This document shows, piece after piece, positions 1 to 11,100 of a DNA stretch of 64,000 bases. The position numbers and the translations under genes are program-made. The stretch comes from Callorhinus ursinus (lineage: Eukaryota > Chordata > Mammalia > Carnivora > Otariidae): NCBI RefSeq assembly GCF_003265705.1, contig NW_020312867.1, forward strand, positions 8,309,470 to 8,373,469, in the 5' to 3' direction. The notes beneath the pieces are model-generated. The model was not told the origin of the DNA and made no database searches. It was given only the letters and a program-made list of their open reading frames with translations. Position 1 is the first letter of the stretch. Every line of letters begins with the position of its first letter.

Positions 1-1790
1 AGTTCCTGCAACTCTCTGAAAGCTAGAGGCAGCTTTCCCTAATCTTTACATTGCAACCCATCCGATGGGTTCCCGTACTGAACACTATTAATGATGGAGG
101 GCTTCCTGGAGGAGGTGAGGTTGTTAGAATGACGCTAGGCCAAAAAAGCAGAAGGCTTCCAGTGCTGAATAATTCCATCTCAGTGCCCATTTGGGCCCTG
201 CCCCTCCGCTCACCTCCTCACAGTTTCCAGGGAGACAGTTTCCAGGGAGCTTGGAATCCTCACATTGCTGTCACTTGGCAACCAGGAGCTGGTGGCTGCA
301 GCCACCTCCCATGTTCCTTTCAACATCCTGGGCCCTCACCCTTATCTCTGGCATGGGCTCTGTACTGCCCAGGTAGTGAGGGCCCAGCTGGGGAAGCCCC
401 TTCTACCTGCTTCCTTTCTCAGCCAATCACAGGCCTCACAGGGACAATTGAGACTCCTGTTGATGGTGGTAAGTGCCCAGAAAGTGCTGGGTGGACCAGG
501 GGCAGGACACAGACAACCCTCTGATCCCAGAGGACCCTCTCTTTTATTCTCATCCATGGAGGACCCTGGAGTTCATGGGTGGACGGAACACAGTACTGGC
601 CCAAAGGGCACACAGCCTAGCGCGAGGAACAGAGCTTACCTCATTCTCGTGATACACAGGTGCTGGAAACTACGCCATGCTGCCCGCTGGGCCACAGACT
701 AGCAAGCCGCGGCTCACCCTTGGGGGTGGGGGTGGGGGAGCTGGGGAAAAGCAGAGGCCATGGTGTCCACTTCACTCCTTAGCAGTCATTTCTAAGCACC
801 AAAGGCCACTTCCTCTAAACTCGGCAATTCTCTACCTGAGGGCTTTTCATGCCCCCGGAAGCAGCCCTCAACCAGGGAGTGAGTGCAAAAAACCACCTTA
901 ATTCTCTCATCCTCAGTTGGGACAAGTCTGGGAAATGTGTCTCCCAGAGTTGCTGGTCGGGGCTGAGCCCAGGTGCCCAGAGGTACCTGGCTTGATCACA
1001 TAACATCTACTGGTCACTTCCTAGTCTCCCTTCCCTCACCCTCTTGCTGCTATTTCCTGGAATCAGCTCCCAAATAAACCACTCAAATCCCTGTCTCGTG
1101 TTGGCTCCTGAGGGAAGACTAATGCAGGGATGATGATGTATTATAGGGAACCAAAGTTCTGTGAGACTCAAGCTATAATTGTACGCAAAGCAGTGACTGA
1201 ACCAAGGGAAGGGTGGGGGAGCTCTCTGCCCAGGTGCAGGCAATGAGGGGGTGTCTTGGCTGTAAAAAAGTTAAAAGCAGTAATAAAACTGGCCAGTCTG
1301 CTTTTTATTATAAACCAGCCATTCTATTAAGCTTCAATTATAAAATTCTCCTCCCCATTGAGGCGATGTCCCGTGCCCGCTCCTTGGCACCCCACTAATG
1401 CCAACTGCACTGAGGACAGAGAAATTGTGGGCAGAGGAGATGGGGGAAGGTCTCACTCAGGAGGCAGCACTGATCCCTTCATCACACAGGACTAGCCGCA
1501 TTTCACACCTTCCTGACTCTGCGTGGGCCAGTCCCTTCTACGGGAATACTTTTGTGCCTCATTTCCCTCCCACTCTTCCATTACGGTTCAGTGCCGTTGG
1601 GCATCCCTCCCTGACGCCTAGCCTGAATTAGATGCCGCCTCTGGGCTTGCACGGACCTCCAAGTGCCCCTATGTCATCCCGTTCTGCGGATGGTAAGTCT
1701 GTGGCTCAGAACAAGGTGGCCTCTCCTCGCGACCTAATTTATCATCCGGTCTGTGGCGCTCCCTCCAGCTACCTGGAAAAAAGAGATTCC
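1..1790. other. 5' flank of PSMF1, no gene seen
   Basis: No supported coding region. The open frames here are short, overlap on both strands and lack splice or homology support. The stretch contains a G-quadruplex-type run at 722-746. At about 1010-1125 an AATAAA is followed by a sequence resembling the 3' end of an old mammalian interspersed repeat, possibly LTR-derived, but I could not classify it. G+C rises towards the CpG island at its right edge. Confidence 0.6.
722..746 (+). other. G-quadruplex-forming motif
   Basis: Four G runs (722-726, 728-732, 734-738, 743-746) are separated by loops of 1, 1 and 4 nt, which fits the canonical G4 pattern. It lies about 1.3 kb upstream of the PSMF1 start codon. 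Function is unknown. Confidence 0.7.
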
Positions 1791-1947
1791 CGCTTTAAAG
1801 AGCCCCGCCCCGCCGGCGAGCGGCCTGCTGGAACCTTTACGTGCCCCGCTCCAGTTTCCAGCCGGCGCATTCGCGCTACTGGGCCGGCGCTTGGAGCTAC
1901 TTCCGACGGCCGCGCTCCGCCCCCGGGCGTCTCCATTTTGGCCGCAG

Positions 1948-2051
1948 GTGGGGACTAGGCCTGGGCGGGCGGAGTAGCGGAGGGTAGTCCTCCGCCGTCG
2001 CAGGGCCCAGTCGGCTCACGGCACTGTCTCCCTTCCTTCCTCCGCCCGCAG
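1948..2051 (+). other. PSMF1: possible 104-nt intron in the PSMF1 5' UTR
   Basis: A donor (GCCGCAG|GTGGGG, GT at 1948-1949) is followed 104 nt on by a strong acceptor with a long pyrimidine tract (CTCCCTTCCTTCCTCC... CCCGCAG, AG at 2050-2051), 15 nt before the ATG. If used, the first exon would be non-coding and end just after the YY1-like site. Splicing here would not alter the protein. This is inferred from splice-site quality only. Confidence 0.4.
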
Positions 2052-2066
2052 GAGCCGGGGGCGCCC

Positions 2067-2195
2067 ATGGCGGGCTTGGAGGTACTGTACGCGTCGGCGG
2101 CGCCGGCCATCACCTGCGCGCAGGACGCGCTCATCTGCTTTCTGCACTGGGAGGTGGTGACGCACGGCTACTACGTCTTGGGTGTCGGCGACCAG
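2067..2195 (+). CDS. PSMF1: PSMF1 coding exon 1 (residues 1-43)
   Basis: ATG in context GCGCCCATGG (C at -3, G at +4) opens [17 protein letters not shown]. The exon ends ...GVGDQ at CGACCAG|GTACTC. The length is 129 nt and the exit phase is 0. It encodes the first strand and helix of the FP domain. The start is chosen because it is the first ATG in the frame and gives the family's N-terminus. Confidence 0.95.
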
Positions 2196-5100
2196 GTACT
2201 CCAGAGAGCCGGCCCGGGGCCGGGGTGGTGGGGGTGAGGTGTCCTCTGCCCGGATCCGGGGACCGGAGCTCCGGGCCAGAGCGCCTGACGCTCCCCCGCC
2301 CGCGTCCCGGCCCTGGGGCTCCTGGCACCTTCGGTTTGGTGTGCGGGTCGGGGAGCTGCTCTGCTGGCCTGGCCCAGCGCCCCTCACAACACAGCTGGGG
2401 CAACATGATTTGGAAACCCAAGGACAGAAGCTCGCTTCAGCACAGCCTCGCAGTCTCCCAGGCCAGGATCGTGTGGACCTGACACTGAGACGGGAGCGCT
2501 CCCCGTGAGCACTTCTCACCTGCCTGAACTCCGCCGAGCTCCTTCCCACACAGCGGCGAGGGTGGTACTCAATATTGTATTCGGGCCTCCACCGGATAAT
2601 CTGAATCCAAGCACGCTTATACGGGTGATCTTTGATCTGTTCAGCCGCCCTCAGGGACCCTTTCTTTACTCCTCAGCACGGGCCCAGAGAGCACACACAC
2701 CTTTCACCTTTTACTGAAGGGCCCAGTGCAGCCCACTCACCGCTGTCATCCCCAGCTCAGGTTCTGGGAAACAGCCACTATGCCACACCCCCCTCCCCAC
2801 AGGTACACCCCTGCACCCTGGATCTGAGAGCCGGGTAAGGTTACCTCCCCAACTGCTGCCCCTACAGGGTCAGCCCCTATAGGGTCAGCCCCTCCCGCTC
2901 TCCCATCCTCAGGCTCTGCTTCTTAGAGCGGGGGACCTTGTCGTCACACCCACAGAGCCTCAGGACTACTGGGCCCTGCCTACTGCATAATTCTTTGGGA
3001 GAGCCTTTGGTCATCTTCCCTGCCCTGTCCCTGTGACTTTCACCCTTTACATCATCCTGCACATTAACTTCCTGGGAGAACTGGGCCTGGCCCCCTTTCT
3101 GCCCCTTCAGTTCTCTTCTACTTCATCAGAGAAAATATCCTCCCAGCCACACACCCCACATACACACGGGATTCCCAGCCTGACCCTCACTGTTGCCTTC
3201 TGACCCTCAACCTACATCAGCTCTGGGGAGTAGGGCATCTCACCCCTTGAATCTCTTGTGATGAGATTTTAACCTTACTCTCATTTCTAAGTGCTTCAGT
3301 TCTAACTCCCTAATCCTTAGTTTCTCAGACATACATCCAGCATCTTAAGTTTTCCTCTCCTGACACAGAGCTTTAAGGATCCCTCCTCAAACACAGTTTA
3401 CACATCCCGAGCCCTGAGAGCCAGGCACTCCCTTCCATTCCCTGCTGCCCTATTCCTTTGTCCTTTAGAGCAGTGAGCAAGACCACCACCTCCTCTCACA
3501 CTTAATGCCCACCAACAGGAGTCACGTCAGGACAAGAACTGTCATGGATGTCTGGCTCTTTTTTTTTTTTCCCCCGTCCCAGACCTCAAGTATCTCACAG
3601 GAACCCCAGATACACCCTTAGCATCCCCCATCCCCACCCCTCTCCAGGCTCACACATACTTGTTCCCTCATGTGGAATCTAGGACTGGATATAAGGCTGG
3701 AAAAGAAGGGGACTCACATACACACCTGGAGGCAGGAACCACATTTTCCTCCTGGATAGCTCTGTTCTTGGCCTTTCTGTCCATCCTGCAGTACATTCCA
3801 CTTACCCTGCCTTTCAACATCTCAGGCCTTGGAATCCGGTACAGATGGGGTCTCCACCCACGAGTTTTGGGCTCCCGCTCCAGTGTATAGTGTCCCCGAC
3901 AGAAACTTTATGTTTCCTCACTTGCCCCACTTCACCTTTCCAGTCCTGAATGACTCCTTCACTTGCCCCTGTCATTTCATTTCAGCTTTGCCTGGGACGT
4001 CCAGGAAGCTGATGTGTAGAATGGCGTGGAGTGCAGTGGAATTGGAGACGGGAGGAAGACTTACTTGGTCCAAGGGCCTCGTCCGTGGGCCCTCAGTTAC
4101 CCCCGCTCCTGGCCCTGTCCGTCAGATCTAATGTGTCTGCCCTGTTCTCTGCCCCTCCTCATGGACCTCACCTTGTTTACTCCCAGCTGGCTATTTCTGC
4201 TCTGACACAGTCGGACTCTCTCGCCCAGAACAGGAACTTGTTACCGAGGGCCCGTGCCACTCCCTCTCTTCTCCTCGCTTCACAGGACATACCACCACTA
4301 CATACAGATCTGCTCTCACCACTCGTCCCTTCACACACCTCTCCGCAGCTCTGAATTCTGACAGCTTAGGGACATCAGTTCATATAGGTCATTGCCTCCT
4401 TTGGCATCATCCCCTTGCCAAATACTCTAGGCCCCAGTTTTTCAGGTGAAACGTGCAGAAGGAATACAATCTCACTTTAATACAGGTTTAAAAAAAAAAA
4501 AAGATCCTTGCCTGATTCCTAAAGGTCCATCTAATTCCACTCTTCGTGGTGCCACCTGTTGAGATCATGCAGGCCAGAAAAAGATGCCGGCCCCAGATGT
4601 CACGCAGGAGGCCAGGGAGAATGGGGGGGAGGATTTTGAAAGGCACTGCCCACTGTCCACGTGTCCGCCCCGGCGCTGAATCATGCATGCCCTCTGGGGC
4701 CGGGTGTTTGTACTGCTCTGTGGTGTGTCTTTTTGCTTCTGTGCCCTTCCGCTGAAGTGCTGCTCAAGCTCGGGTTGCGCTTGTCCTCCGCTGACTTATG
4801 CTGCTGAGTCAACTTCCATGGGAGTAGAAGCCCTTTAGAAAGGCATCTATTAGTTTATTTAAGAGAGGGTTTAATTTTCTGGCCTGGGACCCGCAGACTC
4901 CGCTGAGACCAAGAGTGTTTGCCATGCTCAGAGGATGTTTATGTTGCCTCTCCAGCCACCTCCTTGTAGGGCTGATAAGGAGAGGGGAAGGTCCCAAAAG
5001 TGTATGCTTCATCATATAGTATATTGACAGTTAAATAGAAAGCTAAATAGTCTGTTTTTCTCTTTGGTTTTATCTCCTGTTGTGCAGGGCAGTTGTGTAT

Positions 5101-8100
5101 GTAAAACTCGGTTAGAAGAGCAGTGAGGCCACTGGCTTCAATAAAAATCCAACATTTGAATTTGGATTACTTTTTTGGAGTTAGTACCATTCCTCCTAAG
5201 AGCTTTACGGAGGTGTCAAGTGGGTTAGGAGGCAAGGGGTTAGAGATGGCTATAGGTAACAGGTTCGGGAATTTTCTTTTCTTTCATAGGAATCTAAAGG
5301 TTATGACAAAAGAGAGGAAATGCCCAAAATGATCTGTTTGTGTTTCTTTGAGTGCATTTTAGCCCAGAGACCCGGGGTGAACTCATGGCCACTGAGGAAT
5401 GCTTCTACCTCCAGGATGTTGCCTAAGTGGACAACTATCCTTATTTTCTTGGGGCCAGTCTAGTGGATCTGGCTGGGAAAAACCTCCAGCCATAGACCAA
5501 GCAGCCAGAAGCTCTGAATGCCAAACCCAGCTCTGCATCTGACTTACTGTGACCTTAGGCAATTCTCAGCCCCTCTGAGGCCTTAAATTTTTCATCTGAG
5601 GGTATTAAACTACACAGCCATATGCTTTGGCTACTTTCCAGTTGCAGCTTTCTGGGGGGCCTGATATTTGATGTCAGGGCCAAAACACAGTTGAAATGCC
5701 AAATCTGGCCTGATATCACCAGGGCCAGTCCCTCTTGGTCCCACCTCTTTTCCCCATATCAGGGCAGCCCTTGGGCTCGGACCATCAGTTCCCCTTCAAC
5801 AAGAGGTATCAGCCTCATCAGACCCCAGGGTTCTCTCTTGCCCTAGAAGCCAGAGTCTGTGGAAGAGTGAGCAGACCAAATTACCATATTCCAAGAAAAA
5901 ATTCTGGTGGGTTAAATGCTGTATGTGGAGGATATACATATAAATTCAAAAGCCTCTGACAGAGCAAAGATAAAGGCACGTTATCAAAATCTTAGCTTCC
6001 AAAGTAAACCTTAAATCCACTAAACCTGTTACAGGAAATGTACCCAGTTGGAGGTGAGGGATTGTTTCTCTTTCTCACTTGGCAGACTGGTTTGATTCGT
6101 TCCATTTTTGTTTTTCGTCACTCTCGTTTCTTTGCTGCAGGCTTGTGAGTTTCCTTGTCATCCAGCCAGCTTTTAAACCATGCCAGTTGCAACATCTTGA
6201 ATTGTGTTTGGGACCACTTCCCCCATTGGATTCCTGAGCACCAAGCGGGTGACCAAACAGGAGAGACCCACGATTCTTTGCTCTTGGCCTCCCATTGTCC
6301 TTGATGTGTGTAAGGGCTGCAGTGCTGGACCTTTGTCTTTGCTATTGTTCTTCATCTTTGCTCCAGTTCCTCCCACCATATTCTTCTGAGTGCAGAGCTT
6401 CCCAATCCACTTGTTCCGTGTTTAGCCATATAAATCGGTATCTATGAAAAAATATATAGATTACTTTTGTGTGTTTTAAAAAAATTTTTACATAAATGGT
6501 ACCAGGCTGTGAATTTTCATTTTTTCTTAGCTTCTGTTAAGTTTTTTATGTATATATAAATTTTTTTTTAAGTAGGCTCCAAGCGCAACACAGGGCTTGA
6601 ACTCATGACCCTGAGATCAAGAGATCAAGACCTGAGCTGAAATCAGGAGTTGGGCACCCAATAGACTAAGCCATGCAAGCGCCCCTTAAGTTATTTTTTT
6701 AAGTTATATTTTAAGTTTTATTTTTTACCTTTATCTGTGATGCTACAATTTGATCCAGTTTGTTCCTTCTAACTCCTATGTAGTATTCCACTGTGAGCAT
6801 ATTTTTTCATTTCACCTTCATGTTGGTGTTCATGACAAGGTTGTGATGAAGATCCCTTGTGATGTCCCCTGTGCCTTTGAGCACAGAGTTTCCTCCAGGA
6901 ATGGAGGTTTGGGGTCACAGGGTGTCTGTCCACTTACCTCGGTGCACACCACATGCTGCCAGACGGCTTTCCAGAGGGTTTACAGCAGTGCAAGTGGCCA
7001 CCCGCAGTGTCTGAGGGTCCCCATTGCCCCCACACCCGCATGAACAAAAATGGAGAAATGGGTAATACTGGTGTGATGGGTGTAACGTGGAACCTCATCG
7101 TTTCAACCTGCACTTGTCTGAGTGTTGGTAAAGTTGAACAGCCCCCTATATACTGTTACCTGCTCTTTCTTTTGCTTGTTCATATCTTTTGCCAGTTTTT
7201 CAAGTGGGTTCCCAATTTTTATTGTTCATTTTCCAGGCATTCCCTTAATGTGCTAGTTACTCATTCTTTTTCATCTGTAGCCATGGCAAACATCTTGTAG
7301 CCTGTGGCTGCCTGTTAATGTTGCCATGTCTGTTGTTGAACAGAAGCTTCCAATTTGGAACAGTCTCAAAGACAATCCTTTTTTTCTTTTGTGGATCTTA
7401 AGAAATCTTTCCCCACCTAGAAATCACTCTGTTACTTTTTCCTATAGTTGAAAACCGATTTCTCAAACTTGAGTGTGTAGAAGGAAAGCCCTAGGATTGT
7501 TTAAAAGGAAAAAGAAGACCTCACACCTCATAGTCATGCATTTTTACACCCACCAGGAGGGCAAAAATATTTAAAATTGGACAGTGACAATGTTGCTGAC
7601 CACATGGAACTACAAGGACTCTCATACAGGGTTGGTGGAATCCGTACCTCTTTGGAAGGCAGTTTGACTTTATCTTACAAATTAAAAGTTCTTTTCCCAC
7701 ACATAGGCTATAGAAATGCATCCCCCTGTGTCCCAGCAGATGTATACACAAATGTTCATAGCAGCGGCGCTTATAACAGCGGGCCTGTACACAGTCCACA
7801 TAGGCATCAGCAAGTGAGCGTGTGCCTGGCAGTGTGCTCGAACACCACCACCCCATATAGTTGTGAACTGTGCTGCACGGAGCGCCGTGTAGTGCACCGT
7901 ACGTGGTTAAATGTGTTGACACAGTGAAATCTCACAATAACTGACAAAAAAGGAAGCGATAAAGGTGATGCCATTTATATAAGTTCAAACACATGTGAAG
8001 CAATATATTTTTGGGGTTGTGTGAATAGTAATACAGCAATAAGGAAAAGTAAAGACATTTTAAAAAATACAGAGAAGCGATTACCCATGAGGGGAATAAG

Positions 8101-11100
8101 AGAGATTCATTAGGAGTACCCTACTTGAGGCTTTGGCAGTGGCGGTGTTCTCTTAAGCAGGTGGCACATAGGTGTCCACTGATGTTTTATCTTGTACATA
8201 TGCTCCATTTTGTGTGTATGAAAATTGTTCATCATTTCTGTGAAACCACTACAGTAGTCCGGAAGGGAGTACGCTGGAATCTTTATTTTTAGTCAACACT
8301 TCAGTGATCCTCTTGCAGATGGTCCAGGTTCTGAACTTAGAAAAACACCGTCTTAGAATTTCACAGTATCCCTTCAGGCGATTGGCAAGGAAATTCTTAT
8401 CGAACCAAGGCTGCAGATTCTGGACAGGTTCCAGTACTGTGTCACGAAGACAGTCAGCTACAAGGGAGGGAGCACTGGAGCCGGAGTCCAGAGACTAGGT
8501 CCCAGACCTCTAACTTGGACATTTTCTTTCTCTTGACCTCCATGTCCTCATCTGTGAAATGAGGAAGTGGGATTAGATTATCCGCAAGGTCCTTCATAGC
8601 TCAATGTGTTGAGCTATGAAGATCTTCCTCCTCTCAACCCTGGTGTCTTCTCAGCCAGGTCCCAATGATAAGAAATCAGAACTGCTGCCGGCCAAATGGA
8701 ATAGCAATAAAGACCTGTATGTCCTCCGGTATGAGTCTAAGGATGGGTCCAGAAAGCTCCTTGTGAAGGCTGTCACCGTGGAGAACAGCATGATCATTAA
8801 TGTGCTGGTGAGTCTCAGGGACATGTTGGCATCTGCTGGTGGGAGTGGACATTGGGATCACCTTTGTGCAGCCCATTTAACAGTACAGATCAAGAGCCTT
8901 AAATGTTTATGAGGACTTCACCCAGTGACCCTACTTTTGGAACCAAGACAGGAGTCCTCCATATAGAAAAGCTTTGTGCTCAAAGCTGTTCACCTTCTGG
9001 TATTATCAAGGGAGGGACTTCATCACAGGGGAATAATTACGTAATTTAGGGTAAATCCTTTCGGTGACAACAGGGTTGGAAAGAAGCTTACTGTAGGCCA
9101 AGGGGCTATTTTAGTTCTTTAGATAAGCCTAGCTCCCTGCTATCCTGGCGCCCTTACAGTTCTCATTTCCAGGGATGGAAAACTCTTCCCCACACCGTGG
9201 ACTGCCTCACACACACCCTCCTCCCTTCAGCCCCTGCTAATTCCTTCTCATTTTTCACTTCCTCAAAAAGTATAGTCCTGACTACCTACTCTCACCTGTC
9301 AGAAAAATCTAAATTATGCCTCCCTACATTCATCATTTTATTTCTTTGCTGGTCCTTACCACAATTATGTACTTAGTGGTCCTTTGGTTTGATGTTTGTC
9401 TTCTGCCACTGGACTGTAAGCACCCCAAGGGCAAGGACTCTCTTGTTAAGTTTGCCCTGGTTGTCCCTGTGTGCTCATTAAAAGTCGCATGCAGTCTGTA
9501 TCGCACTGTACCTGGCTGTTTTCACTCAATATCTTTTGGAGGTCTTTACATGGGAATGCATATAGATATACCTTATTCATTTTAACTACTATGTAGTATT
9601 CTGTAATACCGTAATTTATCCCTTTCTGTTTTTTTCCCCTTTATTTAAATTCAGTTTAGTTAACATATACTGTATTACTAGTTTCAAGGGTAGAATTCAG
9701 TGATTTATCACTTGTATATAACAGTCAGTGCTCATTACATCAAGTGCCCTCCTTAATGCCCATCACCCAGTTACCCCATCCCCCCACCGACCTCCCCTCC
9801 AGCAACCCTCAGTTTGTTCCCTAGAGTTAAGAGTTCTTATGGTTTGCCTCCCTCTCTGTTTTTATCTTATTTTTCCTTCTCTTTCCTTGTGTTCATCTTC
9901 CCCCTTTCCGTTTTGACGAACATTTACATCTTGTATCAGAGTTCTTAGTTATAAATAACAGAATTCCCTCAAGTTAGTTAAACAGATTTGGTTTATTAAA
10001 AGAACTGGGATAGCCATTGAATTGTTGGAAGGGCTAGAGAAACAGGTTCAAGGCAGGGCTTTCAAGACAGTGCCTCAAAACCACACCATGGAAACCGCTG
10101 CTGGTGCCACCACTCAGGCATGAGGTGCTGGCTTAGGCTGCAGGCCCTGGAGCCCCTTCTCATGAGCCGTTGATGCCTCTGCTGCTACCCTCGTCAGCAA
10201 GATGTCTGCCCCTTGCTGGGCCTGCTTTTCCATGTTGCCCACCTCCCAAGTCAGAGACGTGTGGCCATTTGGCACCTCAGTGACATGCCCGTGCCCAGAC
10301 TACAAAAGAGCCTGGGAAGTAGGTTTACTGGGCTCTGCCTGAGAAAGGCAGTATTTCTAAATCAGAGCAGTCCCCAAGCATCAGAAGGTTATTTCGCTAA
10401 GTCAGAGAAAGACAAGTATCATATGATCTCACTGATAGGAGGAATTCTTAATCTCAGGAAACAAACTGAGGGTTGCTGGAGTGGTGGGGGGGCGGTGGGA
10501 GGGATGGGGTGGCTGGGTGATGGATATTGGGGAGGGTATGTGCTATGGTGAGCACTGTGAATTGTGTGAGACTGATGAATCACAGACCTGTACCTCTGAA
10601 ACAAATAATACATTTTATATTAAAAAAAAAAAGTAGGAAGAGAAAAATGAAGGGGGGGAATCGGAGGGGGAGACGAACCATGAGAGACTATGGACTATGA
10701 GAAACAAACAGGGTTTTAGAGGGGAGGGGGGTGGGGGGATGGGTTAGCTCGGTGATGGGTATTAAAGAGGGCATGTATTGCATGGAGCACTGGGTGTTAT
10801 GCAAATAATGAATCACAGAACACTACGTCAAAAAGTAATGAGGTATGGTGACTAACATAATAAAATTAAGTCTTAAAAAAAAAAGGGTATTTTGCATATT
10901 ATAGACATTCCCGGTGTGTTTCTTTGTGCATGTATAGTTCTTTAACTTGAATATTTAATTGTTATTCTCCCATTAGTCCAGAAAAATCCCCAGTTTCTTG
11001 TTTTCTGTTTTCATTTTTCTAGGAAAGTGGGTCACAGCAGGTATCAGATTTGACCCTGAATTTGGATGATTATATCGATTCAGAACACCTGGCTGACTTC

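Larger units (their letters stand above)
1795..2370 (+). promoter_or_regulatory. PSMF1: CpG-island promoter of PSMF1
   Basis: Dense CpG and very high G+C surround the first coding exon, contrasting with the A+T-rich flanks. GC boxes (GCCCCGCCCC near 1802 and CGCCCCCGGG near 1917) and an ETS-like CTTCCG near 1900 are visible. A YY1-like CTCCATTTTGGCCGC lies at 1931-1945. No TATA box is placed sensibly. This is the usual architecture of a housekeeping gene such as a proteasome regulator. The exact start site cannot be read from sequence. Confidence 0.8.
2196..8654 (+). other. PSMF1: PSMF1 intron 1
   Basis: About 6.5 kb from GTACTC to a TCTTCTCAG acceptor. The first 3 kb (2400-5400) look mostly unique, with a short imperfect tandem repeat near 2865-2895, a poly-T/poly-C run near 3560 and a MIR near 5480-5620. 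The distal part holds a reversed Can-SINE (6556-6686), old L1 sequence in both orientations (about 6690-8270) and one copy of the 163-bp repeat at 8429-8591. No other exon is supported. Confidence 0.75.
8808..11022 (+). other. PSMF1: PSMF1 intron 2
   Basis: 2.2 kb, donor GTGAGT and acceptor TTTTTCTAG. It contains an L2 3' end (about 9170-9480, +), a carnivore L1 3' end in reverse (about 9640-9905), and a second carnivore L1 3' end in the forward orientation (about 10390-10884, poly-A tail). No other exon is supported. Confidence 0.75.

Noticed and set aside
1010..1125. Ancient LTR (endogenous retroviral) fragment
   Set aside because: The AATAAA plus CCCTGTCTCGTGTTGGCTCC pattern is suggestive, but it is too short and diverged to name a family; no viral coding sequence was seen anywhere in the window.
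2016..2549. 177-codon antisense frame over PSMF1 exon 1
   Set aside because: A shadow of the CpG island and of the true exon; no splice or family support.
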